64,000 nucleotides of DNA from assembly GCF_000807255.1 (NCBI RefSeq), contig NZ_CP009268.1, forward strand, positions 4,122,384-4,186,383. The letters are read 5' to 3'. The notes below the pieces were generated by a model. That model was not told the origin of the DNA and did not search any database. It worked only from the letters and a program-made list of their open reading frames with translations. How positions within the stretch are numbered: position 1 is the first letter of the stretch; each line of letters starts with the position of its first letter. Positions 33,912 to 43,440 of the stretch are shown here, in pieces. The translations under genes were made by a program, and so were the position numbers. Source of the stretch: Clostridium pasteurianum DSM 525 = ATCC 6013. Lineage in GTDB: Bacteria > Bacillota > Clostridia > Clostridiales > Clostridiaceae.

Positions 33912-35027
33912 TTAATAGAGCTTTTCATATATATCAGTTACACATCTCTCTGATAATTCTGTATAGTTATTAGCCATTAATCTTCCCTGTTCTGTCATAA
34001 CTATGTTTGTAAAATCTGCTATTTCGCACTTCTTCATTCCATATTCACGAAGTGACTTTTTCTGTATAATATGATTAAGCAATTCTTCTAACTTCTCATA
34101 TACCGTATCTGTAGAGCATTCTAAAAGATTACTTAATATTTTATTTAGTTCTTCTATTTTGCCTACTGGTTGTAGCTTTTGATACATATAGTATACACCA
34201 GTAAAAATAGCATAGTTTGCCTCTCCATGGGGTACATGGTAAGTTGAACCCAAAGGATAACTCATGGCATGTACAGCAGCACACCCTGCATTACCAAAGG
34301 CAATTCCAGCATAGGTACTGGCTATTAAAAAATCGGTAAGAATATCCTTTCTGGCCTCTGGACCATTCTTGGCAATAATTTGATATCCTTTTAATATAAT
34401 ATTTATTGCTTTTATAGAGTAAATCTCAGTCATCAAAGAAGCTTTTGGAGACATATAGGACTCTACTGCGTGGATAAGAGCATCGATAGAACTGGTTGCA
34501 AAAAAGGAAAATGGAAGATTATTTAGTAACTCCGGAATCAGTACGGCATAATCTGCATATAATTCATCTACTGCCAATCCCATCTTGGTATGTCTGGACT
34601 TTAACTCTAAAATTGAAATATTAGTCACTTCACTTCCAGTTCCACAAGTGGTAGGCACCAAAATTAACTTTTTAGTCTTTTTTATATCTATCTTTTTCTC
34701 AAACAAATCCACTACTGGCGTAATTGTTCTCAATGCAAATAGTTTAGCTACATCGAGAACTGAACCGCCTCCAATTGCAAATACTCTTCTATAGGTATAA
34801 TCTTTCACATCTTCATATATCTTCTCCACCATCTCATCAGAGGGCTCTCCCTTTTGGTAATTTCCTCTAAAGATAACCAAGGCACCTTCCATTTGGTTTT
34901 CAAAATAATTATAATAGGTAGACTCACTGGTAATAACCAGATCTCCTCTTCCTATTGCAAAATCCTCACAAAAGCTTTTACTTTCTTCATATTGTCTTAT
35001 AATAGGAACTACTTTAAATTCTTTCAC
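33912..35027 (-). CDS. 4hbD: 4-Hydroxybutyrate dehydrogenase (iron-containing alcohol dehydrogenase family)
   Basis: A 371-aa type III alcohol dehydrogenase. AIGGGSVLDVAKLFAL is the NAD site, and metal ligands lie in SSIDALIHAVESY, CAAVHAMSYPLG and YHVPHGEANY. It closely resembles my memory of the C. kluyveri 4-hydroxybutyrate dehydrogenase (also 371 aa), which reduces succinate semialdehyde to 4-hydroxybutyrate. The GTG at 35027 behind AAGGAGGATGCC is preferred; the ATG nine codons earlier overlaps the transaminase stop. Adjacent to a GABA transaminase, it completes 4-aminobutyrate to 4-hydroxybutyrate. Confidence 0.87.
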   Translation of the reverse strand: MKEFKVVPIIRQYEESKSFCEDFAIGRGDLVITSESTYYNYFENQMEGALVIFRGNYQKGEPSDEMVEKIYEDVKDYTYRRVFAIGGGSVLDVAKLFALRTITPVVDLFEKKIDIKKTKKLILVPTTCGTGSEVTNISILELKSRHTKMGLAVDELYADYAVLIPELLNNLPFSFFATSSIDALIHAVESYMSPKASLMTEIYSIKAINIILKGYQIIAKNGPEARKDILTDFLIASTYAGIAFGNAGCAAVHAMSYPLGSTYHVPHGEANYAIFTGVYYMYQKLQPVGKIEELNKILSNLLECSTDTVYEKLEELLNHIIQKKSLREYGMKKCEIADFTNIVMTEQGRLMANNYTELSERCVTDIYEKLY

Positions 35028-35044
35028 GGCATCCTCCTTATGAG

Positions 35045-36396
35045 TTACATACATTTTACAATAGCGTCTTCTAATATTGCTAGTCCTGCTTCTAACTGCT
35101 CATCAGTAATTACTAGTGGTGCTAAAAATCGAATGACATTTCCATAGATACCTGCACTTTCTACCATTAATCCATTTTGAACACATTCTGCAACTACCGC
35201 ACTTACCAGTGGCGCATTTGGAGTTTTGCTTTCTTGATCTGTTACAAATTCAAGTCCAACCATTCCACCCAGACCTCTTATATCTCCAATCACCTGATAT
35301 TTTTCCATCCATTTGTGGTATGTATCCATTACTTTTTTTCCAATTTGCATGGATCTATTTTCCAAGTGATCTCTTTCCATAATTTCAATAGTTTTTAGTG
35401 CAGAGGCACAGGCCATGCATTACCACAAAACGTTCCACCAATTACTCCTGATGTAACCCCATCCATTATCTCTGCTCTTGCAGTAATTGCACTTAGAGGA
35501 AGTCCTGCAGCTATTGATTTAGCAGTGGCTAGAATATCTGGTGCTGCACCCGCCTCTGCCCAATATTCAGATGCAAACATCTTACCAGTACGACAAAAAC
35601 CTGTTTGTACCTCATCTGCAATTAATAAAATCCCATATTTATCACAGATTTGACGCACTGCTTTCACCCATTCAATAGGAGCTGGAATAAATCCGCCTTC
35701 TCCTTGCAGTGGCTCTACTACAATGGCTGCTACATTATCCGCTGGAGAACACTCTTCAAATATTTTCTCTAAACGTTCCACATAATACGCAATAGCATCT
35801 TCATCATTCATGCCCTTTGGTTTTCTATAAAGATAAGGGAATTCAGCACGATATACACCATCTGGGAAAGGCCCCATGCCAATTACATAAGCTTTTTTAG
35901 ACGTCATAGCCATAGTCAACATAGTTCTTCCATGAAAAGCTCCTGAAAAAACTATAATATTATTTCTTTTTGTGTAAGATTTTGCAACTTTAACTGCATT
36001 CTCATCAGCTTCTGCACCACTGTTTGCAAAATAGGTTTTCTTCTTTTCTCCTTTTACAGGAACAATTTCGTTCATTTTCTTTGCCAATTCCACATATCCT
36101 TCGTGGGTTACCACATTGGCCATTCCATGAAAATATTTCTCAGATTGAACCTTTACTGCTTCAATAATTTCTGGATGACTAAAACCAATATTCAGCACAC
36201 CTACACCGCCAATCCAATCTAGAAAATGGTTTCCATCTACATCTTCTATCATGGCGTCTTCTCCCCGTTTAATAACGACAGGATATAAGCATTTAATAGC
36301 ATTCGGAATGTTTTCTTTTCTTTCTCTTATCACTACGTGTGCTTTTGGTCCTGGTACTGTTTCTGTAATAATTCTTGGTAACTCTGTTCTTAGCAT
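35045..36396 (-). pseudogene. gabT: 4-Aminobutyrate transaminase, frameshifted
   Basis: Together the two frames give about 450 aa of a class III aminotransferase. The first part (to 35395) includes NSGAEADENAVKVAK, SGAFHGRTMLTM, LIADEVQTGFCRTG and the PLP lysine in ATAKSIAAGLP. The second (from 35416) continues ACASALKTIEIMERDH to LEDAIVKCM. The frame breaks at about 35416, where GGTAATGCATGGCC lacks one base relative to the expected GNA-MACASA. The catalytic lysine precedes the break, but the C-terminal domain that shapes the active site would be lost. It is either a real mutation or a one-base assembly error. AGGGGG precedes the ATG; the gene leads the operon with 4hbD. Confidence 0.85.
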
Positions 36397-36590
36397 AAAA
36401 ATTCCCCCTCACTCTTATAACAAAAAAAGTATAAACTTCATTATTCTGTATAATTATCACTTGATTAAATATATTCTAACACAGTAAAATACAATATCAA
36501 CGGTCATACAGCCTACTATTATAGTGATTTTTTGTGCTGGATAAACTAATTTTATTATGATAGAATACAAGCATCAGGAGGAAATAAGCT

Positions 36591-37766
36591 ATGATTAATC
36601 TACAAACTGTTTATGAAGATACTAAGTATGCCTTTCATTTGAAATTACTTGCAGGTAACAAAGGTCTTTCCAACATTATGAATTGGGTTTATCTACTTGA
36701 GGATATTAATAATTTTTCTTTTTTAAAGGAAAGCGAGTTAATTATAACCACTGGATTAGGATATAGTGGTGAACAATGGCTAATCCAATTTATAAAATCT
36801 TTGATAGGTCATCATTCTTGCGGATTAATAATTAATAACGGCAAGTATATACATTCAATTCCTAATTCAGTAATTGACCTTTGTAACAAAGAATCTTTTC
36901 CTCTATTTACTATGCCCTGGGATGTACATATTGCTGAGTTAACCAGAGACTATTGTACACGTATCTTTCATAATGAAACTATTAAACAAAGTTTGAAAGA
37001 TGCCTTTACGTATATATTAACTAAACCTGAGGACACTTATACTTACGAGCATACTTTAAAAGCTCATAATTTTCAATTAGATAGCAACTATTGCTGCATA
37101 TTAATAAATGTTGCTAAACAATTACAAAACAACTATGCATTTTTACAACACATTGAGATTCTCTGTCGTAACAACATCAATCATTTAACCTATAATTATA
37201 CTTTGTTTTATTACAAGAAAAGAATGATGCTAATCCTCCAGGATTCACCTAAAAATGATATTGTAGAACTTATGAAATCCCTGCATATTAAACTGATTAA
37301 GCAGTCTAGCAACTGCCAGCCCTATATTGGCATTGGCAGTATTGTGAAAGGGGTTAGGAACCTTACCAAGAGCTATCAGCAAGCTTATGCTGCCCTAATG
37401 GTTTCTATGAAAGGAGAGCATCCCATTCGACTATTCGATAATATTGGCATATATAAAATTCTGCTTTCTATAAAAGATATGAACATTTTAGAAGAGTACT
37501 ATAAAGATATTCTATCACCAATTATTGTCTATGATCAGGCACATAAATCTGACTATTTGACCACTTTACGCTTATATATTAAGTATAATGCCAGCGTTCA
37601 AAAAGTTGCTGATGAGACCTTTTCACATAGAAATACTATCAATTATCGCATTCGAAAAATAAAGGAATTACTTCATAGTGATTTATCTACCTTGGAAGAA
37701 CGTTTTCCATACCAAATGGCTTTTTATATTTTGGATATATGGGATGACAATCTTGTAATTCAATAA
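36591..37766 (+). CDS. PucR-family transcriptional regulator
   Basis: A 391-aa regulator. The N-terminal PucR domain (about 1-120) reads LLAGNKGLSNIMNWVYLLED, ELIITTGLGYSGEQWLIQF and ends before a GGDEF-like middle region. The C-terminal HTH_30 domain reads VQKVADETFSHRNTINYRIR KIKELL in two blocks. Such proteins typically activate purine or amino-acid catabolic genes in response to the substrate. It is divergent from gabT with a 194-bp shared upstream region, so it probably controls GABA use. AGGAGGAAATAAGCT precedes the ATG. Confidence 0.9.
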   Translation: MINLQTVYEDTKYAFHLKLLAGNKGLSNIMNWVYLLEDINNFSFLKESELIITTGLGYSGEQWLIQFIKSLIGHHSCGLIINNGKYIHSIPNSVIDLCNKESFPLFTMPWDVHIAELTRDYCTRIFHNETIKQSLKDAFTYILTKPEDTYTYEHTLKAHNFQLDSNYCCILINVAKQLQNNYAFLQHIEILCRNNINHLTYNYTLFYYKKRMMLILQDSPKNDIVELMKSLHIKLIKQSSNCQPYIGIGSIVKGVRNLTKSYQQAYAALMVSMKGEHPIRLFDNIGIYKILLSIKDMNILEEYYKDILSPIIVYDQAHKSDYLTTLRLYIKYNASVQKVADETFSHRNTINYRIRKIKELLHSDLSTLEERFPYQMAFYILDIWDDNLVIQ

Positions 37767-37790
37767 TTTTATTTTCAAATAAATGCATTT

Positions 37791-37839
37791 GCTAAAAATT
37801 TAAAAATACAAATTTTTATATGCTTAAACTTGTAAACTA
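37791..37839 (+). repeat. Direct repeat flanking the GABA cluster, copy 2
   Basis: Partner of 33715-33763, same orientation, 4.08 kb apart. It begins GCTAAAAATTTAAAA and contains the dyad with one mismatch. The pair brackets 4hbD, gabT and the PucR gene. Confidence 0.7.
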
Positions 37840-37905
37840 CCCCCATTGCTGTCCAATAAAAGTTCCAAAGGGTACACCAACTATATTAGCCACTGGATAT
37901 TTTTG
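37837..37905 (-). pseudogene. Fragment of an MFS permease
   Basis: On the minus strand an open stretch reads KYPVANIVGVPFGTFIGQQWG and then a stop at 37837. The GVPxGTxIGQxxG block is typical of arabinose-efflux-type MFS proteins. Only about 20 codons survive, cut at the direct repeat. Confidence 0.45.
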
Positions 37906-37939
37906 ATAAAACTTCACCTCTCTTCCTTAAGTCTAATCA

Positions 37940-37994
37940 ATAAATTTCATATAATTAAAATTTATTTCTTTATTTTTAATTATATGAAATTTAT
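37940..37994 (+). terminator. 21-bp perfect inverted repeat after the PucR gene
   Basis: ATAAATTTCATATAATTAAAA pairs perfectly with 37974-37994 across 13 bases. It lies 170 bases after the PucR stop and just before the asd promoter. It is AT-only apart from one pair, so terminator function is uncertain. Confidence 0.4.
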
Positions 37995-38072
37995 ACGTTA
38001 TGTAAATAGATATTTAACATAAATATTTAGATTTCATCCAACATTTTACATGGATAAATTATTAATAAATAT

Positions 38073-38101
38073 TTGCTTATTACTACTTTTTAGTGTACAA
38101 T
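38073..38101 (+). promoter_or_regulatory. Promoter of the lysine riboswitch-asd unit
   Basis: TTGCTT, 17-bp spacer, TACAAT. The predicted start lies about 25 bases before the first riboswitch helix. Confidence 0.65.
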
Positions 38102-38129
38102 GTTACTTGTAATAATAATATACGAATGT

Positions 38130-38297
38130 TAGAGATAGAGGCGCGATGCTTAAGAGTACCTTTGTGGAGATAAGCACTATGAAACAATGTGAAAGGAATC
38201 ATCGCCGAAGTTATATAGTTAATGCTTTGAGACTATATTGCTGGTTGTGCATATAATATATGTATAACTGTCACAATTTTGTGGAGAGCTATCCTGA
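38130..38297 (+). ncRNA. Lysine riboswitch (L box) aptamer
   Basis: The five-helix L-box layout is present: P1 arms GATAG (38134-38138) and CTATC (38289-38293), the conserved AGAGGCGCGATGCTTAAGAGTA block, AGGAATCATCGCCGAAG, GCTGGTTGTGCA, and ACTGTCACAATTTTGTGGAGAG before P1 closes. It regulates lysine synthesis or transport genes; here asd lies directly downstream. Binding of lysine should favour the terminator at 38331-38368. Confidence 0.93.
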
Positions 38298-38330
38298 GCA
38301 ACTTTTATTCTTATGTAATTTGTGTGAATA

Positions 38331-38368
38331 GAAAAGCCTTGGGGTTAGCCTTGGCTTTTATTTTTTAA
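38331..38368 (+). terminator. Riboswitch-controlled terminator before asd
   Basis: AAAAGCC pairs with GGCTTTT around TTGGGGTTAGCCTT and is followed by ATTTTTT. It is the expression platform of the lysine riboswitch, 27 bases before the asd start. Confidence 0.85.
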
Positions 38369-38395
38369 TAACATTCATTCTGGAGGGATTTTATA

Positions 38396-39475
38396 ATGAA
38401 CAAAAAATTAAAAGTAGGTTTACTTGGAGGTACTGGTCTTGTTGGACAAAGGTTTGTAACTCTTCTTAATAATCATCCTTACTTTGAAGTTGCAGCTGTT
38501 GCAGCAAGCAAACGTTCTGCTGGCAAAAAATATTATGACACTGTAAAAGACAGATGGAAGCTTAGTATACCTATGCCCGATTATATTAAAGATATAGTTG
38601 TAAAAGATATTTATGAAATAGATGAAATTGCTAAAGAAGTAGACTTTGTGTTCTGTGCAGTAGATATGCCTAAAGATGAAATAAGAAAAATAGAAGAAAC
38701 TTATGCAAAACACGAAATACCTGTAGTATCAAACAATTCTGCTCATAGATTTACTGAAGATGTTCCTGTTGTTATCCCTGAAGTAAACCCAGATCATCTT
38801 AAAATAATCGATAAACAAAAAGAAAGACTTGGAACAAAAAAAGGTTTTATCACTGCTAAGCCAAATTGTTCAATACAAAGTTATGTACCTGCACTAAGTG
38901 CACTTTTAGAATATAAACCAACAAAAATACTTGTATGTACTTATCAGGCCATATCAGGAAGCGGAAAAACTTTTAAAGAATTTCCTGAAATACTTGATAA
39001 TGTTATCCCTTATATTCCTGGCGAAGAAGATAAGAGCGAAAAAGAACCTCTAAAAGTATGGGGTCATATTGAAGACAATAAAATAGTTTGTGCTAACAAT
39101 CCAACAATAACTTCTCAGTGTTTAAGAGTACCTGTAGCTGATGGTCATATGGCTGCTGTATTTGTTTCCTTTGAAAAGAAACCTTCAAAAGAGGTTATGC
39201 TTGAACACTTTAAGAACTTTAAAGGAAAACCTCAAACTTTAGAGCTTCCAACTGCTCCTGAAAACTTCTTAACTTATTTTGAAGATGATTTCAGACCACA
39301 ACCAAAGCTTGACAGAGAATTAGAAAAGGGAATGGGAGTAACTATAGGAAGGCTTAGAGAAGATACTGTATTCGACTATAAATTTGTATGTCTATCTCAC
39401 AACGCACTACGTGGTGCAGCAGGTGGAGCACTTCTAACTGCTGAACTTTTATATAGAGAAGGTTATTTATACTAA
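38396..39475 (+). CDS. asd: Aspartate-semialdehyde dehydrogenase
   Basis: A 359-aa enzyme. GLLGGTGLVGQRF is the NADP site, Cys158 in AKPNCSIQSY the catalytic nucleophile and His251 in LRVPVADGHMAAV the base. Length and motifs match the archaeal/fungal-type branch rather than the E. coli type. It converts aspartyl phosphate to the semialdehyde at the head of lysine, threonine and methionine synthesis. Regulation by the lysine riboswitch is plain. It stands alone rather than with dapA/dapB. GGAGGGATTTTATA precedes the ATG. Confidence 0.96.
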   Translation: MNKKLKVGLLGGTGLVGQRFVTLLNNHPYFEVAAVAASKRSAGKKYYDTVKDRWKLSIPMPDYIKDIVVKDIYEIDEIAKEVDFVFCAVDMPKDEIRKIEETYAKHEIPVVSNNSAHRFTEDVPVVIPEVNPDHLKIIDKQKERLGTKKGFITAKPNCSIQSYVPALSALLEYKPTKILVCTYQAISGSGKTFKEFPEILDNVIPYIPGEEDKSEKEPLKVWGHIEDNKIVCANNPTITSQCLRVPVADGHMAAVFVSFEKKPSKEVMLEHFKNFKGKPQTLELPTAPENFLTYFEDDFRPQPKLDRELEKGMGVTIGRLREDTVFDYKFVCLSHNALRGAAGGALLTAELLYREGYLY

Positions 39476-39520
39476 GTAATATTACTTTACTAAAAAATAA
39501 ATGATTGTTATTTAAAAATT

Positions 39521-39564
39521 GAAGGTTGTAATATAGATGAAACCTCATTTATATTACAACCTTC
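39521..39564 (+). terminator. Terminator after asd
   Basis: A 15-bp perfect stem GAAGGTTGTAATATA/TATATTACAACCTTC with a 14-base loop; no long T-run, so it may be bidirectional. In 39590-39702 a short minus-strand stretch (VPHVTNEVYRDYLKAVENN) may be a coding remnant; nothing else was seen. Confidence 0.6.
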
Positions 39565-39702
39565 GACTATTATTTTCAACAGCCTTTAAATAGTCTCTAT
39601 ACACTTCATTAGTTACATGAGGAACTCCTCAAAGAAAGTATGAACAACCTTATCAATTCCTTTAAAAATAAATATTCCTTCATCTGAGTCGCTTCATAAG
39701 AT

Positions 39703-41064
39703 TTATTTTGTCACAGCATAAATATAAGTTTTGCCCTTAACACTATTACCTTTTTGAAAAAAATACACTCTAAAAATAAATTTATCACCTTTTCCATTGT
39801 ATATTATATCTGCTAAGCCTGGTGTCATATCCGTCGTTTCCCCTGGAGAAATATTTTCAATAGCTTTTAGCTTCCCATCCTTTATAGTACCTAAAAAATA
39901 CATACGCCCATTACCTGTTTTTGTATTCTCATTAGGATACTCATAGTAAATCAGCCCCAATTTATAATTATATCTAACAGCAAAATATCCAGAGTCCTGT
40001 TTCTCCTGAAATAGCTTGTAATAAGTATTTTTAGTTGTATCAAGTCTTATTATGCTATTAATTGAACTTCCTGTTCCGGTACTCCTGCTGTTATTAAAAT
40101 AAATATATTTCCCGTCCTCTGATATTTCAGCATCCTGAAAACCAAGTCCCATTAATTCAATGACTTTATTAAATTTATCTGGTTCTCCTAATGAAAATTC
40201 ATAGACATCAGTTTTCTCTTCAGTATTTGCTTTTATCCCCTCATATATACTAGTGTAGAAGGTATTTTTTATTTTGTCATAAATTACAGTTTCAAAGTTA
40301 CCGAGAAAATAGTCTCCCTCATCTGTCATGTGATTAACAAGATTACTTGTAGATAATTTAATTACTTTTCCACTATCAATATCTAATACTTTTAAACCAC
40401 TAAGTGAATTTAAGTATACATATTTATTACTACCTGCTACAAAATCTGCCGCAAATCCCATATTAAAATCAGAAGAATACTCCACCTTAAAAAGGGTTGT
40501 ATCTCCTTCTTTTTTTGGATAACTACTTGAAATACCTGTTGACCTGCCAGCTTTGTCAGTGGTTCTCTCTATACTATAATGAGAATACTTTTCTTCAATT
40601 TCACTTTTTACTTCTGATAAACCATATATAATCTTTGAAGTACCACTGCTAGTATCATAAATCCATAATTTAAAATCTCTTATAAATAATAGTTTTTTAT
40701 TGGGATTCTTACCCAAAAAATATTTACCTATAATGTAAGCGTCATTTAATTCATCAATTTTTGTTACTTGTGAAGTCTTTATATTAACATTATATATATT
40801 ATAATTATTACTAAAATTACCTGCAGAATTAATGGCAATGAAATTCTCATCATCTTTCCAGTAAAGAGGATCATATTCTGAGTTATCCATGGGCAATTCT
40901 TTGATTTTGTCCAATTTTATTGTGCTCTTTTCCTGAACTGTGACATCCTTTTTCACATCATTACTTAAAATAACTTTTTTATGATCATAACAAGCAGTCA
41001 TTCCAAATATAAATACAAAAATTAGTAAAAATAGCAAAACTTTTTTCTTCCAATACAACTTCAT
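39703..41064 (-). CDS. Lipoprotein with WD/TolB-like repeat character, linked to a two-component system
   Basis: A 453-aa protein with a lipoprotein signal (LLFLLIFVFIFGMTAC, Cys about 25). The rest consists of repeated beta blades (YWKDDENFIAINSAG, KYFLGKNPNKKLLFIRD, ISEDGKYIYFNNSRS, YNGKGDKFIFRVYF) that suggest a beta-propeller. It probably sits outside the membrane. It follows the kinase gene by 119 bp and may be a sensor partner or a target. The family was not identified. Confidence 0.8.
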   Translation of the reverse strand: MKLYWKKKVLLFLLIFVFIFGMTACYDHKKVILSNDVKKDVTVQEKSTIKLDKIKELPMDNSEYDPLYWKDDENFIAINSAGNFSNNYNIYNVNIKTSQVTKIDELNDAYIIGKYFLGKNPNKKLLFIRDFKLWIYDTSSGTSKIIYGLSEVKSEIEEKYSHYSIERTTDKAGRSTGISSSYPKKEGDTTLFKVEYSSDFNMGFAADFVAGSNKYVYLNSLSGLKVLDIDSGKVIKLSTSNLVNHMTDEGDYFLGNFETVIYDKIKNTFYTSIYEGIKANTEEKTDVYEFSLGEPDKFNKVIELMGLGFQDAEISEDGKYIYFNNSRSTGTGSSINSIIRLDTTKNTYYKLFQEKQDSGYFAVRYNYKLGLIYYEYPNENTKTGNGRMYFLGTIKDGKLKAIENISPGETTDMTPGLADIIYNGKGDKFIFRVYFFQKGNSVKGKTYIYAVTK

Positions 41065-41183
41065 AAAATACTCCCTCCAGTTTAAACATTCACAAATAAA
41101 CAGCTAAAATGCTTCTTATATTTTTCATAAACTATTTATCTTAACATGTCTTAATTTAACTTAATGATAGTTTCCATCCTTCA

Positions 41184-42638
41184 TTAAGTTGTTTCCAAAG
41201 TGTTTCCGGAGGAAGGAATTTTTACTATTACTCTAATTACTTCACCATTTTCTATATGAATATATCCATTATGCTCCTTCACAATTTCGCTGCATATATA
41301 AAGGCCTAACCCCCTACTAGAACTTTCCTCTGTCTTTATTCCTCTTATAAAGGGTTCGAAAATATTGTTATAAACCTCCTGAGGGATCATTTCACCTTTG
41401 TTTGTAACCTGGAGAACAAAAAACTTATCCTCACTGAAGGTCTCTATGAGTATCTGTTCATCCCTTAGGGAGTATTTTATGGCATTATCCAAAATATTTA
41501 TAACAAGCTGCCTTATTTTATTATTTTGACCTAAGATAAAGCCTGTACTTATATGTCTATTAAAGCTCAAAAAGTATTTTTCAGCCTTTATCTCCATGTC
41601 ATCACATATTTCATTTATCAGCTTTGACATATCTATTATCTTTTTTTCCTCATCTTCAAAAGATACGCCTTTAGATACGTTGATTAAATCCAGAACCAAT
41701 TCATGCATTCTTTCACTTTCCATATAAATACGCTGTATGGCTCTTTCCTTAAACTGTGGATCTTCCAGCTTTTTATCTAAAAGCATTTGTGCATATCCTG
41801 AAATTGCTGTCAGCGGAGTTTTAAGTTCATGAGTTACATTATTGAAGAACTCCTTTCTCTCTCTTTCCAGCCTTAATGTCTTCTCCTTTTCCGAATTTAT
41901 TATACCAATCTGGTTTTTTATACTTAACTTCATATTCATAAATTCACTGGAAAGCCTGCCTATTTCATCTTTACTCTTCACTATAAGCTTGACATCATAA
42001 TTTCCTTCTCCAAAACTTTTTAAGGCATCAGTCAAATTCTTTAAAGGTTTGATAATATAAGATAAGTATACAAAGGAAATAATAAAAATAAGAAAAAAAA
42101 CGGAGAGTTCTATAATGGTAATGAAATTTATTGCCATAGTATTATAATTGTATAAATCACTATAGCTTTTATTTATTATGATTATACCTATATATTGATC
42201 ATTGTAAAATAATGGAAAAGACAACATACCATTCACATCTTTTTTGCTATAAGAAATATTAATAACCGCCTTGCCTTCTTTAGCAGTCTCAACGGCTTTA
42301 TCTACACTATTACTGGTTTTCAGACTGCTGTCATATTCTAATACGGATCCATCCATATCCAATACCTGACTCTGACTACTGTAAGTAGCCATAAAGTAAT
42401 CGGATATTTCTCCCGCCTCAATTGTAAGTCCCTGCCTATTAAAAGGCAATCTCTTATAAATCATTCTGTAGTTTATATATTCTCTTGAGTTATTCATAAT
42501 ATCCTTCATGGAAACTCTTATAGCATTTTCAAGATTATTTTCAAACACCTGACGTATTAGTAAATTCAATGCTATTCCCATAATCAATAGTATTACAGTC
42601 AATCCAACTGTAAACTTTATCCTTATACTGCTCCTCAT
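41184..42638 (-). CDS. Sensor histidine kinase with HAMP domain
   Basis: A 484-aa kinase with two membrane helices (about 8-28 and 170-195) around an extracytoplasmic sensor domain of about 140 residues, HAMP (IKPLKNLTDALKSFGEGNYD), HisKA with NNVTHELKTPLTAISGY and HATPase_c with DNAIKYS and SSRGLGLYICSEIV. It starts 4 bases after the response regulator stop. The signal is unknown. Confidence 0.93.
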   Translation of the reverse strand: MRSSIRIKFTVGLTVILLIMGIALNLLIRQVFENNLENAIRVSMKDIMNNSREYINYRMIYKRLPFNRQGLTIEAGEISDYFMATYSSQSQVLDMDGSVLEYDSSLKTSNSVDKAVETAKEGKAVINISYSKKDVNGMLSFPLFYNDQYIGIIIINKSYSDLYNYNTMAINFITIIELSVFFLIFIISFVYLSYIIKPLKNLTDALKSFGEGNYDVKLIVKSKDEIGRLSSEFMNMKLSIKNQIGIINSEKEKTLRLERERKEFFNNVTHELKTPLTAISGYAQMLLDKKLEDPQFKERAIQRIYMESERMHELVLDLINVSKGVSFEDEEKKIIDMSKLINEICDDMEIKAEKYFLSFNRHISTGFILGQNNKIRQLVINILDNAIKYSLRDEQILIETFSEDKFFVLQVTNKGEMIPQEVYNNIFEPFIRGIKTEESSSRGLGLYICSEIVKEHNGYIHIENGEVIRVIVKIPSSGNTLETT

Positions 42639-42642
42639 AACT

Positions 42643-43329
42643 TCACCTCAGGGCATATCCCACACCAAATATAGTTTCAATAAAAGTTTGTCCACTGTCA
42701 AGCTGAAGCCTTGCACGAAGTCTCCTAACATGAACATCAATAGTTCTAAGTTCCCCTTCATAATCCATTCCCCAAACCTTGTCCCAAATCTCTTCCCTTG
42801 AAAAAACTCTATTTTTATTTCTCAATAAAAATACCAAAAGTTCATATTCTTTAGGCTTTAACTTAATTTCTTCATCATTCTTAAAAACTTTTCTACTGTG
42901 CAAATTGATACTTATTTCTTTGCTTAATTTAACAAAACTTTCACTATATCCCAAATCACTATATTTTTCAACTCTTCTTAATGCCACCTTTACTCTTGTC
43001 ATTACTTCTTTTATATTGAAGGGCTTTGTAATATAATCATCTGCTCCAAGTTCCAGCCCTAGTACCCTGTCAATTACATCATTTCTAGCCGTGAGCATAA
43101 TAACTGGCAGCTTATACTCAGCATTAACATATCTGCATAGTTCAAAACCACTTTCATCTGGCAGATTAATATCAAGCAATATTAAATCAGGCTTGTATAC
43201 CTCCATTAATCTTCTTGCCTCTTTAGATGAAAAAACACTTTTAACTTTATAGCCTTCACTGGTGAGGGCAACTGTTAATATGTCATTTATTGAAAACTCA
43301 TCCTCTACCACCAATATATTATAATCCAT
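42643..43329 (-). CDS. OmpR-family response regulator
   Basis: A 228-aa regulator. The receiver domain has VVEDEFSI, DLILLDINLPDESG and ITKPFN; the winged helix has KPKEYELLVFLLRNKN, LRTIDVHVRRLRAR and TIFGVGYALR. First gene of the regulator-kinase-lipoprotein set. The upstream 43330-43666 stretch contains only the second MITE copy, whose edge is about 110 bases from the start codon. Confidence 0.94.
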   Translation of the reverse strand: MDYNILVVEDEFSINDILTVALTSEGYKVKSVFSSKEARRLMEVYKPDLILLDINLPDESGFELCRYVNAEYKLPVIMLTARNDVIDRVLGLELGADDYITKPFNIKEVMTRVKVALRRVEKYSDLGYSESFVKLSKEISINLHSRKVFKNDEEIKLKPKEYELLVFLLRNKNRVFSREEIWDKVWGMDYEGELRTIDVHVRRLRARLQLDSGQTFIETIFGVGYALR

Positions 43330-43440
43330 ACTTCCACTCCACCTATTTTCTATTATAGTAAAACATAAAATTTATTTTTATAAGTATATCATATATGTAC
43401 ATACTAAATTTTTCAAAGCCTTATTTGTAGTATTTCCTTA

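Noticed and set aside
37940-37994. MITE between the PucR gene and asd
   Set aside because: Only a single 21-bp inverted repeat with a short loop is present, with no second copy seen; a terminator or simple AT palindrome is the simpler reading.
38130-38297. A repeat or MITE upstream of asd
   Set aside because: The motif order fits the lysine riboswitch, with a terminator and asd downstream, which explains the structure fully.
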